DNA of 64,000 nt from an uncultured Clostridia bacterium (GTDB lineage: Bacteria > Bacillota > Clostridia > Lachnospirales > CAG-274). Below, piece after piece: positions 10,599-17,843 of this stretch. The notes below the pieces were generated by a model. The model saw only the letters and a list, made by a program, of their open reading frames with translations. It had not been told where the DNA came from and searched no databases. Every line of letters begins with the position of its first letter. Position 1 is the first letter of the stretch. The stretch spans positions 21,916-85,915 of the forward strand of contig CANRPW010000010.1 in assembly GCA_947632615.1 (NCBI GenBank), written 5' to 3'. The position numbers and the translations under genes were made by a program.

Positions 10599-11954
10599 CT
10601 ATATTTTAAAGCCCTTTATAATGCCAAAGAGCATAAACGGCAAAAGACTGAGAAGAACGGCATCAAACCAAAGCCCGCCGCTTAAAGATGCAAAGCCAAA
10701 CAACAGCGAAACAGGCATCTGAACAACGCCAAACACAATAACAACGCCTGCCAAAAATGAAAGGTTTAAAAATACATTTTCAAAAAGCCGTCCCTCTCTC
10801 ATATTAAAGCCATGAAAAAGCTGTGACATACAAAGTGTGCAAAATGCCATTGTCCGCCCTGTCTTTATGCCGGCATAAATACAGCCGAAGGCAAAGGCGG
10901 CAAGAGATACTCCGCCTATGACTATCCCCTCAAAAAGCAGAAGTGACATAAAGCCCGAGGTAAAAATAATGTTGGGTTTTGGCTGTCTTTTCATTATGCT
11001 TTTGCTGCAGGGCTCAAGCGCCATTGCTACTACAGGCAGGCAGTCTGTAACAAGATTTACCATAAGCAGGTGACTGCCCAAAAGGGGCAGGGGCGACCCA
11101 AACACCATAGCGGCAAAAATGGTTATAAGCTCTCCAATATTGCAGGATACAAGAAAGTGTATGCTCTTTTTAAGATTATCAAAAATTTTCCGTCCTGTTT
11201 TAATGCTTGTTCCTATGCTTTTTTCGTTTTCAAATATAATATGAGCGTATTTATAAAGCTCTTTATTTTCTTTAAATGTCCCTGCTATATCCGCATACCT
11301 CATAAGAGGTATATCTTCTTCACCTTCACCTATAACGCCTATTATGCAGTTTTTCCTTTTAAATTTCACAAATGCCCTTTTTTCTTTTATATCTATAAGC
11401 CTTATGCCTGCCCCTCTTATAAGCTCCTTATTTTCAAGTCTTTCAAGCCTCATAAAAAGAACCTCCACCTGCCCCAGTCCTTCGGCGGATGAAAGCCTCC
11501 TTATCTGCACACCCTCAGCCTTAAGGCTGCATATTCCTTTGGAAAGCATTATAGTCACAATAACAGGCAGCCCCTCGGGTATGGCAGCCACCGCAAGGCT
11601 CACCGACGTTACAAGCATATCCTTTGTATTCTCTCCTCTTATAAGCCCGAACAAAAAAATACAGGCGCAAAGCGCTACGCACAAAAAGCAAAGCCTGACC
11701 CCGGTATGAGAAAGCCTTTTTTGCAGGGGCGTGGGTCTGTCATTTACGCTGTCGCCTAATATCATCTCTGCCCTGTATTCCTGCACGGCTCCGAAAATGC
11801 CGTTTAATAATAATATAAGAAGTATGATAAAGCTGTCTGCCACATCCTCCGAGCCCTCAAAAGCTCTTATTATTCCTCCGCCTACAGCAAGGGCAAGAAG
11901 CAAAATTACCGTAATATCGCTGAATTGTCTTAAGAATATTTTAATTGCCTTCAT
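10599..11954 (-). CDS. Catalytically stripped P-type ATPase-like membrane protein
   Basis: Intact 451-codon frame clearly derived from a P2-type (Ca2+-ATPase-like) pump, normally about 850-900 residues. The membrane part looks complete: M1-M2 (8-60), PEGLP in M4 (126-130), M5 with CNIGE (271-275), M6 with VNLVTD (299-304), then four more C-terminal helices. Residues matching SERCA Glu309, Asn768, Glu771, Asn796, Thr799 and Asp800 are all present. Missing are the cytoplasmic N-terminus, almost the whole actuator domain including TGES (the sequence jumps from EYRAEMIL to TPLQ), and the DKTGT phosphorylation site with the nucleotide domain. The hinge motif GDGxNDxP has become GEGEEDIP (209-216). 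It cannot work as a classical pump. An RBS (AAGAGGG) and clean frame argue against simple decay. A channel, carrier or sensing role is speculation. Confidence 0.85.
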   Translation of the reverse strand: MKAIKIFLRQFSDITVILLLALAVGGGIIRAFEGSEDVADSFIILLILLLNGIFGAVQEYRAEMILGDSVNDRPTPLQKRLSHTGVRLCFLCVALCACIFLFGLIRGENTKDMLVTSVSLAVAAIPEGLPVIVTIMLSKGICSLKAEGVQIRRLSSAEGLGQVEVLFMRLERLENKELIRGAGIRLIDIKEKRAFVKFKRKNCIIGVIGEGEEDIPLMRYADIAGTFKENKELYKYAHIIFENEKSIGTSIKTGRKIFDNLKKSIHFLVSCNIGELITIFAAMVFGSPLPLLGSHLLMVNLVTDCLPVVAMALEPCSKSIMKRQPKPNIIFTSGFMSLLLFEGIVIGGVSLAAFAFGCIYAGIKTGRTMAFCTLCMSQLFHGFNMREGRLFENVFLNLSFLAGVVIVFGVVQMPVSLLFGFASLSGGLWFDAVLLSLLPFMLFGIIKGFKI

Positions 11955-12059
11955 ATAATACCCTCTTAAAATACCTTGTTATTTATATTCAAACAAATGC
12001 TTGCTTCATTACTCAAATAATGATAAAATAATATAGATTTGTATAAAGGAGTTTTGCTT

Positions 12060-12896
12060 ATGAAAAACAGGATCAACTTCCCCAGATATTGGAAATTTTT
12101 TACCCTCGGCTTTATGATGCTCAGCTGGATAATACTTGTATATTTTATGCGCCTTTCCGAATGGGTGCTTATTCCCGAATTTTTGCTTTACCTTGCTGTG
12201 TGCGGACTTATTTTTTATCCTTACACATTGGGTATAATAGGCAATTATTGGTACACTATAAAGCATTTTACAAAGGCATATAAATATTTTGACAAAGCAG
12301 TGGCAAAGGGCACTCATCATGTAAAAGCCTTATATCTTTACGCCCTCAGACTTCTTCAGGACGGCAACGGCAAAGAGGCTCTTAAATATTTTGAGCTGGC
12401 GGAAAAATACAACTTTAACGTGCTTATGGAAAAGTATATAATACTTTCAAAAAGCAGCTGCTATTGGATAATGGGGGATATAGAAAAGTCAATAGAGCTT
12501 TTGGAAGGGCTTATAAGCAGATTTTCTTATATATCTACAGACGCTTATACCACCCTCGGCTATCTCTATTTTTTAAAGGGCGACCTTGAAAAGGCAGAGG
12601 AATATACAAACAAGGCTTTGGAGGATACCCCCGAAAATTCATCGGCTTGGGACAACATGGGGCAGATATACTACAAAAAGGGCGAGCTTGAAAAGGCTAA
12701 AGAATATTTCACAAAAGCCCTCTCTTATAAAAACCTTGTAGACAGCTTTTATTTTATGGGAAGGATAAGCGAGGAAGAAAACAACAAAGAACAGGCTCTT
12801 GAATATTATAAAAAAGCCTCAGAATGTAATATTTCGGCACTTAATACGGTTACAAGGGAAGAAATTGAAAACAGAATAAATACTCTTGCAAAATAG
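12060..12896 (+). CDS. Membrane-anchored TPR-repeat protein
   Basis: 278 residues of unknown specific function. Two N-terminal hydrophobic helices (about 12-32 and 37-60) are followed by at least five tetratricopeptide repeats, recognisable by A..YFDKAVAKG, GDLEKAEEYTNKALE and GELEKAKEYFTKALS. The TPR array should lie in the cytoplasm and bind a protein partner. The ATG at 12060 follows AAAGGAG with 8-base spacing; an upstream in-frame TTG lies before that RBS. It is divergent from the ATPase-like gene, which starts about 105 bases away, so the two may share a control region. Nothing in the sequence names the partner. Confidence 0.85.
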   Translation: MKNRINFPRYWKFFTLGFMMLSWIILVYFMRLSEWVLIPEFLLYLAVCGLIFYPYTLGIIGNYWYTIKHFTKAYKYFDKAVAKGTHHVKALYLYALRLLQDGNGKEALKYFELAEKYNFNVLMEKYIILSKSSCYWIMGDIEKSIELLEGLISRFSYISTDAYTTLGYLYFLKGDLEKAEEYTNKALEDTPENSSAWDNMGQIYYKKGELEKAKEYFTKALSYKNLVDSFYFMGRISEEENNKEQALEYYKKASECNISALNTVTREEIENRINTLAK

Positions 12897-12946
12897 CAAC
12901 ATCGGGCGGCTTCGTGCATATTATATGTATGGGTCGCCCCTTATTT

Positions 12947-12977
12947 TCAGATAAGCCCCCGGCTTATCTGAAAACAA
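12947..12977. repeat. Short companion hairpin downstream of the TPR gene
   Basis: TTTTCAGATAAGCC and its exact complement GGCTTATCTGAAAA flank CCC. It precedes AAGGAGCCGCG and the long palindrome at 12984. It could also terminate the TPR transcript, though the T-run is weak. Confidence 0.75.
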
Positions 12978-12983
12978 GGAGCC

Positions 12984-13063
12984 GCGGGGCGGGGGAAGCG
13001 AAAAGCAGGCGAAGGGGCGGACAAGTCCGCCCCTTCGCCTGCTTTTCGCTTCCCCCGCCCCGC
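12984..13063. repeat. Long intergenic palindrome (perfect 39-2-39)
   Basis: Arms 12984-13022 and 13025-13063 are exact reverse complements over 39 bases around AA, with pairing ending at both outer edges. It has the same geometry as 10493 and 40850, and the same GCGGAC inner end as 10493. It is followed by GCAGTCGGT (13072). It lies between the TPR gene and the feo promoter. Confidence 0.95.
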
Positions 13064-13112
13064 AGTCACAAGCAGTCGGTTTGCAGAGCCTTAAATTTTT
13101 TAAAAATGTCTG

Positions 13113-13141
13113 TTGACAAAATTATTTGGTTGTGGTATTCT
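13113..13141 (+). promoter_or_regulatory. Promoter of the feo operon
   Basis: TTGACA (13113-13118) and TATTCT (13136-13141) with a 17-base spacer, directly upstream of the DtxR-like operator and about 63 bases before the first feoA. Confidence 0.75.
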
Positions 13142-13145
13142 AACT

Positions 13146-13163
13146 TTAGTTAGCGATAACTAA
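13146..13163 (+). promoter_or_regulatory. DtxR/IdeR-like iron operator
   Basis: TTAGTTAGCGATAACTAA has perfect 7-base arms around GCGA and closely resembles the DtxR-family box. It overlaps the expected transcription start of feo, so a metal-loaded repressor would block transcription when iron is plentiful. A weaker dyad (ATAT.TT.GCTATAGC region, 13165-13187) may be a second site. The repressor gene is not in the window. Confidence 0.7.
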
Positions 13164-13203
13164 TATATGTTAGCTATAGCAAATATATTGGAGGTAATAC
13201 ATC

Positions 13204-13419
13204 ATGCCGCTTTCACTTTGCCCCATAGGGGAAGAAAACATTATAAAACGTATAGGCGGAAGGGAAGAAATACGCCATCATCTTGAAAACCTCGGCTTTA
13301 CAGCAGGGGGCGTTGTAAAGATAATCTCCGCCTCAAACGGAAACATAATTGTAAACATAAAGGAGTCAAGGGTTGCTGTAAGCAAGGAAATGGCTTCTAA
13401 AATAATAGTAGGAGGATAA
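13204..13419 (+). CDS. feoA: FeoA-family ferrous iron transport protein (first copy)
   Basis: Small cytoplasmic SH3-like protein that assists FeoB. Its 71 residues include LGFTAGGVVKIISASNGNIIVNIKESRVAVS, the beta-barrel core of FeoA with the usual final segment (VSKEMASKIIV). The ATG at 13204 follows TTGGAGG. It is the first gene of a four-gene operon and ends one base before the second feoA. Two consecutive FeoA domains on separate genes are common in Clostridia. Confidence 0.9.
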   Translation: MPLSLCPIGEENIIKRIGGREEIRHHLENLGFTAGGVVKIISASNGNIIVNIKESRVAVSKEMASKIIVGG

Positions 13420-13420
13420 T

Positions 13421-13642
13421 ATGAAAACACTAAAGGACGCTAAGGTAGGGGAGACCCTCACCGTTACCAAAATTACAGGCATAGGAGCTGTAAAACGAAG
13501 GATAATGGACATGGGCATAACAAAGGGCACATCCGTATATATACGCAAGGTCGCCCCTTTGGGAGATCCCGTTGAAATAACCGTGCGCGGCTATGAGCTT
13601 TCACTCAGAAAAGCCGATGCGGAAATGATATTGGCAGAGTAA
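13421..13642 (+). CDS. feoA: FeoA-family ferrous iron transport protein (second copy)
   Basis: Its 73 residues form an FeoA/SH3-like domain with the strong GAVKRRIMDMGITKG.. and GDPVEITVRGYELSLRKADAEMI segments. It is closer to the canonical FeoA consensus than the first copy, which lacks the RRxMDMG element in that form. It is preceded by AGGAGG and followed 14 bases later by feoB. It is likely cotranscribed and under the same iron operator. Confidence 0.92.
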   Translation: MKTLKDAKVGETLTVTKITGIGAVKRRIMDMGITKGTSVYIRKVAPLGDPVEITVRGYELSLRKADAEMILAE

Positions 13643-13656
13643 AGGAGGACATACAA

Positions 13657-15969
13657 ATGAACATTGCTTTGGCAGGAAACCCTAACAGCGGAAAGACAAC
13701 ACTTTTCAACGCACTTACAGGCTCTAACCAATTTGTGGGAAACTGGCCCGGAGTCACTGTTGAAAAAAAGGAGGGTCGGCTTAAATTTCAAAAAGACGTT
13801 AAAATAACCGACCTTCCGGGAATTTACTCCCTCTCCCCATACACACTTGAAGAGGTGGTAGCAAGAAACTATCTTATAAACGAACGCCCGGACGTTATTT
13901 TAAACATAGTTGACGGCTCTAACCTTGAAAGAAATCTTTACCTTACAACTCAGCTTGCGGAGCTTGGTATTCCTGTTGTGGTGGCAATAAATATGATGGA
14001 TATAGTTGAAAAAGCAGGGGATAATATAAACATTGCCGCCCTCTCCATGCGTCTTGGCTGCAAGGTAGTCAAAATATCCGCTCTTAAAGGGACGGGCATA
14101 AAGGAAGCCGCAAAGGAGGCAATAAAGGCAGCGGAGAAGGGCGGCTTTGAGCCTGTGCACAGCTTTTCCGGCGAGGTAGAGCATGCCATAGCCCACATTG
14201 AAGACATAATCAAAGGCAAAGTAGAGAAAAAACAGGAAAAATGGTTTGCCATAAAATTATTTGAAGGCGATAAAAAGGTAATGGAGAGCCTTAAGCTTGA
14301 CTCTGCTATAGTAGACGAAATTAAAAAAGTCGTTTCTCAAGTGGAAAAGGAATTTGACGACGACTGCGAAAGCATTATCACCAACGAAAGATACGTTTAC
14401 ATAGCCTCAATATTAAAGGGCACATACAAAAAAGCGAACCGCGGTTCTCTCACCGTTTCCGACAAAATAGACAAGGTCGTAACAAACAGAATACTTGCCC
14501 TGCCTATATTTGCGGTAATTATGTTTATAGTGTATTATATATCCGTTACCACTGTAGGCACTATTGCCACAGACTGGGCAAATGACGGTGTGTTCGGCGA
14601 CGGCTGGCACCTTTTCGGCATAGGCACGGCTCAATATGAAGAAGCTGTGGAAGAATACGAAGCGGTTGCAAATTCGGCGGAAGGGGAGTATACTATAAGC
14701 GAAGATACTGAAATTACAGAGCCTGACCCCGGGGACTACGGTATATGGATTCCCGGTGTGCCTGTTATTGTTGAGGGCTTTCTTGACAAAATAGGCTGTG
14801 CCGACTGGCTTTCGGGGCTTATACTTGACGGCATAGTAGGTGGAGTAGGGGCTGTTCTGGGCTTTGTGCCTCAGATGCTCATACTGTTTATGTTCTTAGC
14901 CTTTCTTGAAGCCTGCGGATATATGGCAAGGGTAGCCTTTATTATGGACAGGATATTCAGAAAATTCGGTCTTTCGGGCAAGTCATTCATACCTATGCTG
15001 ATAGGCACGGGCTGCGGAGTTCCCGGTATAATGGCTTCCCGTACCATAGAAAGCGAACGTGACCGCAGAATGACAATTATGACTACCACCTTCATACCCT
15101 GCGGCGCAAAGCTGCCTATAATAGCCCTCATTGCAGGCGCTCTTTTCGGCGGCGCCTGGTGGGTAGCCCCAAGTGCATATTTTGTTGGGGTGGCTGCCAT
15201 CATATTTTCGGGCATAATACTTAAGAAAACCACTATGTTTGCAGGCGATCCCGCTCCCTTTGTAATGGAGCTGCCTGCATACCATATGCCTACCGTAGGA
15301 AACGTACTCAGAAGTATGTGGGAGAGGGGCTGGTCCTTCATTAAAAAGGCAGGTACTATTATACTTCTTGCCACAATACTCGTATGGTTTCTTTCGGGCT
15401 ATGGCTTTGGAGAGGGCGGCTTCGGGGCTGTCGGCATGGACGAAAGTTTGCTTGCATCTATTGGCAGATGTATCGCCTTTATATTCAAGCCCTTAGGCTT
15501 TGGCGACTGGAAGGCTGCCGTTGCCTGTGTAACAGGACTTATAGCAAAGGAAAACGTAGTTGGCACTTTCGGCGTACTTTTCAGACCCGATATTTCAGAA
15601 GTAGCAGAAAACGGCATGGAGATATGGTCTAACCTTGCCAGCTCCTTTGCAGAAACAGGGGGAAGCGCCGCTATAGCAGGCTATGCCTATTTGGTATTTA
15701 ATCTTCTCTGCGCACCCTGCTTTGCGGCAATAGGCGCTATAAGAAGAGAAATGAATTCCGGCAAGTGGACACTTTTCGCCATAGGCTATCAGTGTATATT
15801 TGCTTACTGCGCAGGGCTTGTTATATATCAGCTTGCAATGGCAATTACAGGTTCGCCAAACCCGGCAGGGCTTATTGCGGCGGGACTTATTATAATAATT
15901 GCGCTGTATCTTCTTTTCAGACCCAATAAGTCGGCGGCTTCCGAAAGGAGCATAAGCAGAGCAGCTTAA
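13657..15969 (+). CDS. feoB: Ferrous iron transporter FeoB
   Basis: Inner-membrane Fe(II) uptake protein with a cytosolic GTPase domain. G1 is GNPNSGKTT (residues 7-15), G3 is DLPG in TDLPGIYSLSPY (near 52) and G4 is NMMD (near 112). The linker helical domain continues to about 275. The membrane region then carries two Gate motifs, including the Cys-containing GTGCGVPGIMASRT and FIPCGAKLPI. At 770 residues it is longer than many FeoBs because of an acidic insertion of about 50-60 residues between the first and second membrane helices (around 325-375, rich in Glu and Tyr), which would face outside. AAAGGAGG precedes the ATG at 13657. Confidence 0.96.
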   Translation: MNIALAGNPNSGKTTLFNALTGSNQFVGNWPGVTVEKKEGRLKFQKDVKITDLPGIYSLSPYTLEEVVARNYLINERPDVILNIVDGSNLERNLYLTTQLAELGIPVVVAINMMDIVEKAGDNINIAALSMRLGCKVVKISALKGTGIKEAAKEAIKAAEKGGFEPVHSFSGEVEHAIAHIEDIIKGKVEKKQEKWFAIKLFEGDKKVMESLKLDSAIVDEIKKVVSQVEKEFDDDCESIITNERYVYIASILKGTYKKANRGSLTVSDKIDKVVTNRILALPIFAVIMFIVYYISVTTVGTIATDWANDGVFGDGWHLFGIGTAQYEEAVEEYEAVANSAEGEYTISEDTEITEPDPGDYGIWIPGVPVIVEGFLDKIGCADWLSGLILDGIVGGVGAVLGFVPQMLILFMFLAFLEACGYMARVAFIMDRIFRKFGLSGKSFIPMLIGTGCGVPGIMASRTIESERDRRMTIMTTTFIPCGAKLPIIALIAGALFGGAWWVAPSAYFVGVAAIIFSGIILKKTTMFAGDPAPFVMELPAYHMPTVGNVLRSMWERGWSFIKKAGTIILLATILVWFLSGYGFGEGGFGAVGMDESLLASIGRCIAFIFKPLGFGDWKAAVACVTGLIAKENVVGTFGVLFRPDISEVAENGMEIWSNLASSFAETGGSAAIAGYAYLVFNLLCAPCFAAIGAIRREMNSGKWTLFAIGYQCIFAYCAGLVIYQLAMAITGSPNPAGLIAAGLIIIIALYLLFRPNKSAASERSISRAA

Positions 15970-15980
15970 GGAGGGATAAT

Positions 15981-16121
15981 ATGAATTTGGCAACTATAAT
16001 AGTACTTGGCATTCTCATTCTTATAGTAGCATTTATAATAAGAAGCCTTATAATAAAACACAAAAACGGGGGTTGCTGCGGTTGTTCCTGCTGCAGCTCA
16101 GACTGCCCTCATAAAAAATAA
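15981..16121 (+). CDS. FeoB-associated Cys-rich membrane miniprotein
   Basis: 46-residue protein. One hydrophobic helix (about 4-25) is followed by a short basic stretch and a tail of six cysteines within 12 residues (GGCCGCSCCSSDC). This matches the FeoB-associated Cys-rich family found directly after feoB in Firmicutes; the family may take FeoC's place, but its role is not settled. A GGAGG lies about 7 bases before the ATG at 15981, and the gene begins 11 bases after feoB. A terminator follows at once, so it is the last gene of the operon. Confidence 0.85.
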   Translation: MNLATIIVLGILILIVAFIIRSLIIKHKNGGCCGCSCCSSDCPHKK

Positions 16122-16129
16122 CAAAAAAA

Positions 16130-16172
16130 CAGGCATCTTACCCCATATGGAGTAGGATGCCATTTTTTTATT
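16130..16172. terminator. Bidirectional terminator between feo operon and lyase gene
   Basis: GGCATC.TAC and GTA.GATGCC pair around an 8-base loop, followed by a T-run on the plus strand and preceded by an A-run (ACAAAAAAAC). It can end both the feo transcript and the convergent lyase transcript. Confidence 0.8.
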
Positions 16173-17619
16173 ATTGATCTTCGCCAAAATCTGCCTTATA
16201 TGCTGCTGCGAGCTTTTCGGGCCAATCGGAGGTTGCTTCAAGAATACCTGTGAAGAAACGGAGCGTCTTTGGCTCGTGTACAAAACGAAGTCCGCCAACA
16301 AGCTCTCTGTGGTCGTAAAGCCACTTAACTCTGTCGATAACATATTCTGTCTGAGAAAGTGTGAATACACGGCGAGGCAGAGCCATACGAACAAGCTCCA
16401 TAGAAGCAAATCTTTCGCTGCCGTCGGCGTTACGCTCTTCTGAGAGAGTACCTCTTTCCATACCTCTTATACCGCCGCATATATAAAGTGCGCAAACAAG
16501 AGCGCCTGCCGGGTACTGATCCTGAGGGATGTGGCTTACAAACTGCATAGCATCAAGGTGAGCACCAAGTCCGCCGCCGGGTGTGATAACGGGCACGCCG
16601 TATTCGTCAAGCTTTCTTACGCAGTAATCTATAAACTGAGGTCCCTGAGAGATAACGTCCATTTCCATGCTTTCGTCAAAGCCCACTGTAAGAGCTTCCA
16701 TCTCTCTTACTGACATACCGCCGTAAGTCAAGAAACCTTCAAACATAGGAATAAGGTCTTCCATAGCGTGGTAGAGCGACTCTTCTCTTACCAATATTCC
16801 GCCGCCTCTTGCAAAGCCGAATTTACGTCCCGAGAAATATATAATGTCATAAAGGTCAGCTATCATACGTGTTATTTCACGTATAGACTTGTCCTTCATG
16901 CCTTCCTCACGCATCTTTATGAAATAGAGGTTGTCCTGAAGAAGAGAAGCATCAAGCACTGTTGGTATGCCATAGCTCTTTGCAAGCTCTGTTACTGCCT
17001 TCATATTTGCATAAGATATAGGCTGACCGCCGATGAGGTTTGTGCCTGCTTCTATACGAATAAATGGTACGTTTTCGGGTGTTTCCTTTTCTATACATGC
17101 CTTAACGGCATCAAGGTCTATATCTCCCTTGAAAGGAAGGTTGCTCTTTGATATCAGACCCTCTTCCTTAACAAGCTCTTCAACACGTCCGCCAAGTCTT
17201 GTAATGTGAGCCTTAGCTGTTGTGAAGTGGTAGTTCATGATAACGCAGTTGTCGGGCTTTACATAAAAGCTGGCAAGAATGTTCTCGCAGGCACGTCCCT
17301 GGTGTGCGGGAAGGAAATACTTTATGCCAAAAATTTCTTCAAGCTTATCTCTCATACGATAGAAGGTTTCGCTTCCTGCATAAGCGTCGTCGGGCTTCAT
17401 CATTCCCGCAAGCATTTCATCGCTCATGGCATTAACGCCCGAGTCCGTAAGCATATCCATAAAGATATCGCCGTTGTGCAGCTGGAAGGTATTAAAACCG
17501 GCTTCCTTCATTTTTTTAAGTCTTTCATCAACAGGCAAAAGCTTAAGCTGTTGTACGATCTTCACCTTGTGCATTTCAAGGGGTATGGGTTCGTGTTTAT
17601 AAAATTTGATTTCAGGCAT
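16171..17619 (-). CDS. PLP-dependent beta-eliminating lyase, tryptophanase/tyrosine phenol-lyase family
   Basis: Fold-type I PLP enzyme of the family that splits tryptophan to indole, or tyrosine to phenol, plus pyruvate and ammonia. Family landmarks are LTDSG (58-61), DDAYAGSETFY, PAHQGR (105-109), GGQPIS (198-202) and the PLP lysine K266 in SGRK. GMERG near 386 is TPL-like (RSMERG) rather than tryptophanase-like. Several positions are unusual: the Arg that TPL places three residues after the PLP-binding Asp is Leu here (D223-A-S-L226), SGKKD is SGRKF, and a C-terminal extension of about 20 residues is present. Substrate is therefore uncertain, and a different amino acid is possible. The gene is monocistronic, with its own promoter and a hairpin-bearing leader. 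Confidence 0.8.
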   Translation of the reverse strand: MPEIKFYKHEPIPLEMHKVKIVQQLKLLPVDERLKKMKEAGFNTFQLHNGDIFMDMLTDSGVNAMSDEMLAGMMKPDDAYAGSETFYRMRDKLEEIFGIKYFLPAHQGRACENILASFYVKPDNCVIMNYHFTTAKAHITRLGGRVEELVKEEGLISKSNLPFKGDIDLDAVKACIEKETPENVPFIRIEAGTNLIGGQPISYANMKAVTELAKSYGIPTVLDASLLQDNLYFIKMREEGMKDKSIREITRMIADLYDIIYFSGRKFGFARGGGILVREESLYHAMEDLIPMFEGFLTYGGMSVREMEALTVGFDESMEMDVISQGPQFIDYCVRKLDEYGVPVITPGGGLGAHLDAMQFVSHIPQDQYPAGALVCALYICGGIRGMERGTLSEERNADGSERFASMELVRMALPRRVFTLSQTEYVIDRVKWLYDHRELVGGLRFVHEPKTLRFFTGILEATSDWPEKLAAAYKADFGEDQ

Positions 17620-17696
17620 TACAAAAACCTCCTCATTACCTGATTTTAATGATTTATTGCTTTAACGCTTTGAACGGTTAAAGCTCCAACAGAATA

Positions 17697-17725
17697 ATTA
17701 TATATGAAATCTGTTTATATTTCAA
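17697..17725 (-). promoter_or_regulatory. Promoter of the beta-eliminating lyase gene
   Basis: On the minus strand, TTGAAA (17725-17720) and TATAAT (17702-17697) with a 17-base spacer, about 80 bases before the start codon. The leader holds GCTTTAAC/GTTAAAGC arms (17659-17684), a possible control hairpin. Confidence 0.65.
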
Positions 17726-17843
17726 CTGTAATTTTCAAAATAATATATATTTTTAGATTAAAAAAATATTTGAAACTGTAAAAAAATGTTATATAATAAT
17801 ATTTGATCTCTAATAATAGCATATCGTATGGGAGAGATGAATT

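Noticed and set aside
10599..11954. ATPase-like gene as two frameshifted fragments of a full pump
   Set aside because: One continuous frame covers all membrane helices, and flanking sequence holds no remaining P- or N-domain pieces. The missing parts are deletions inside loops.
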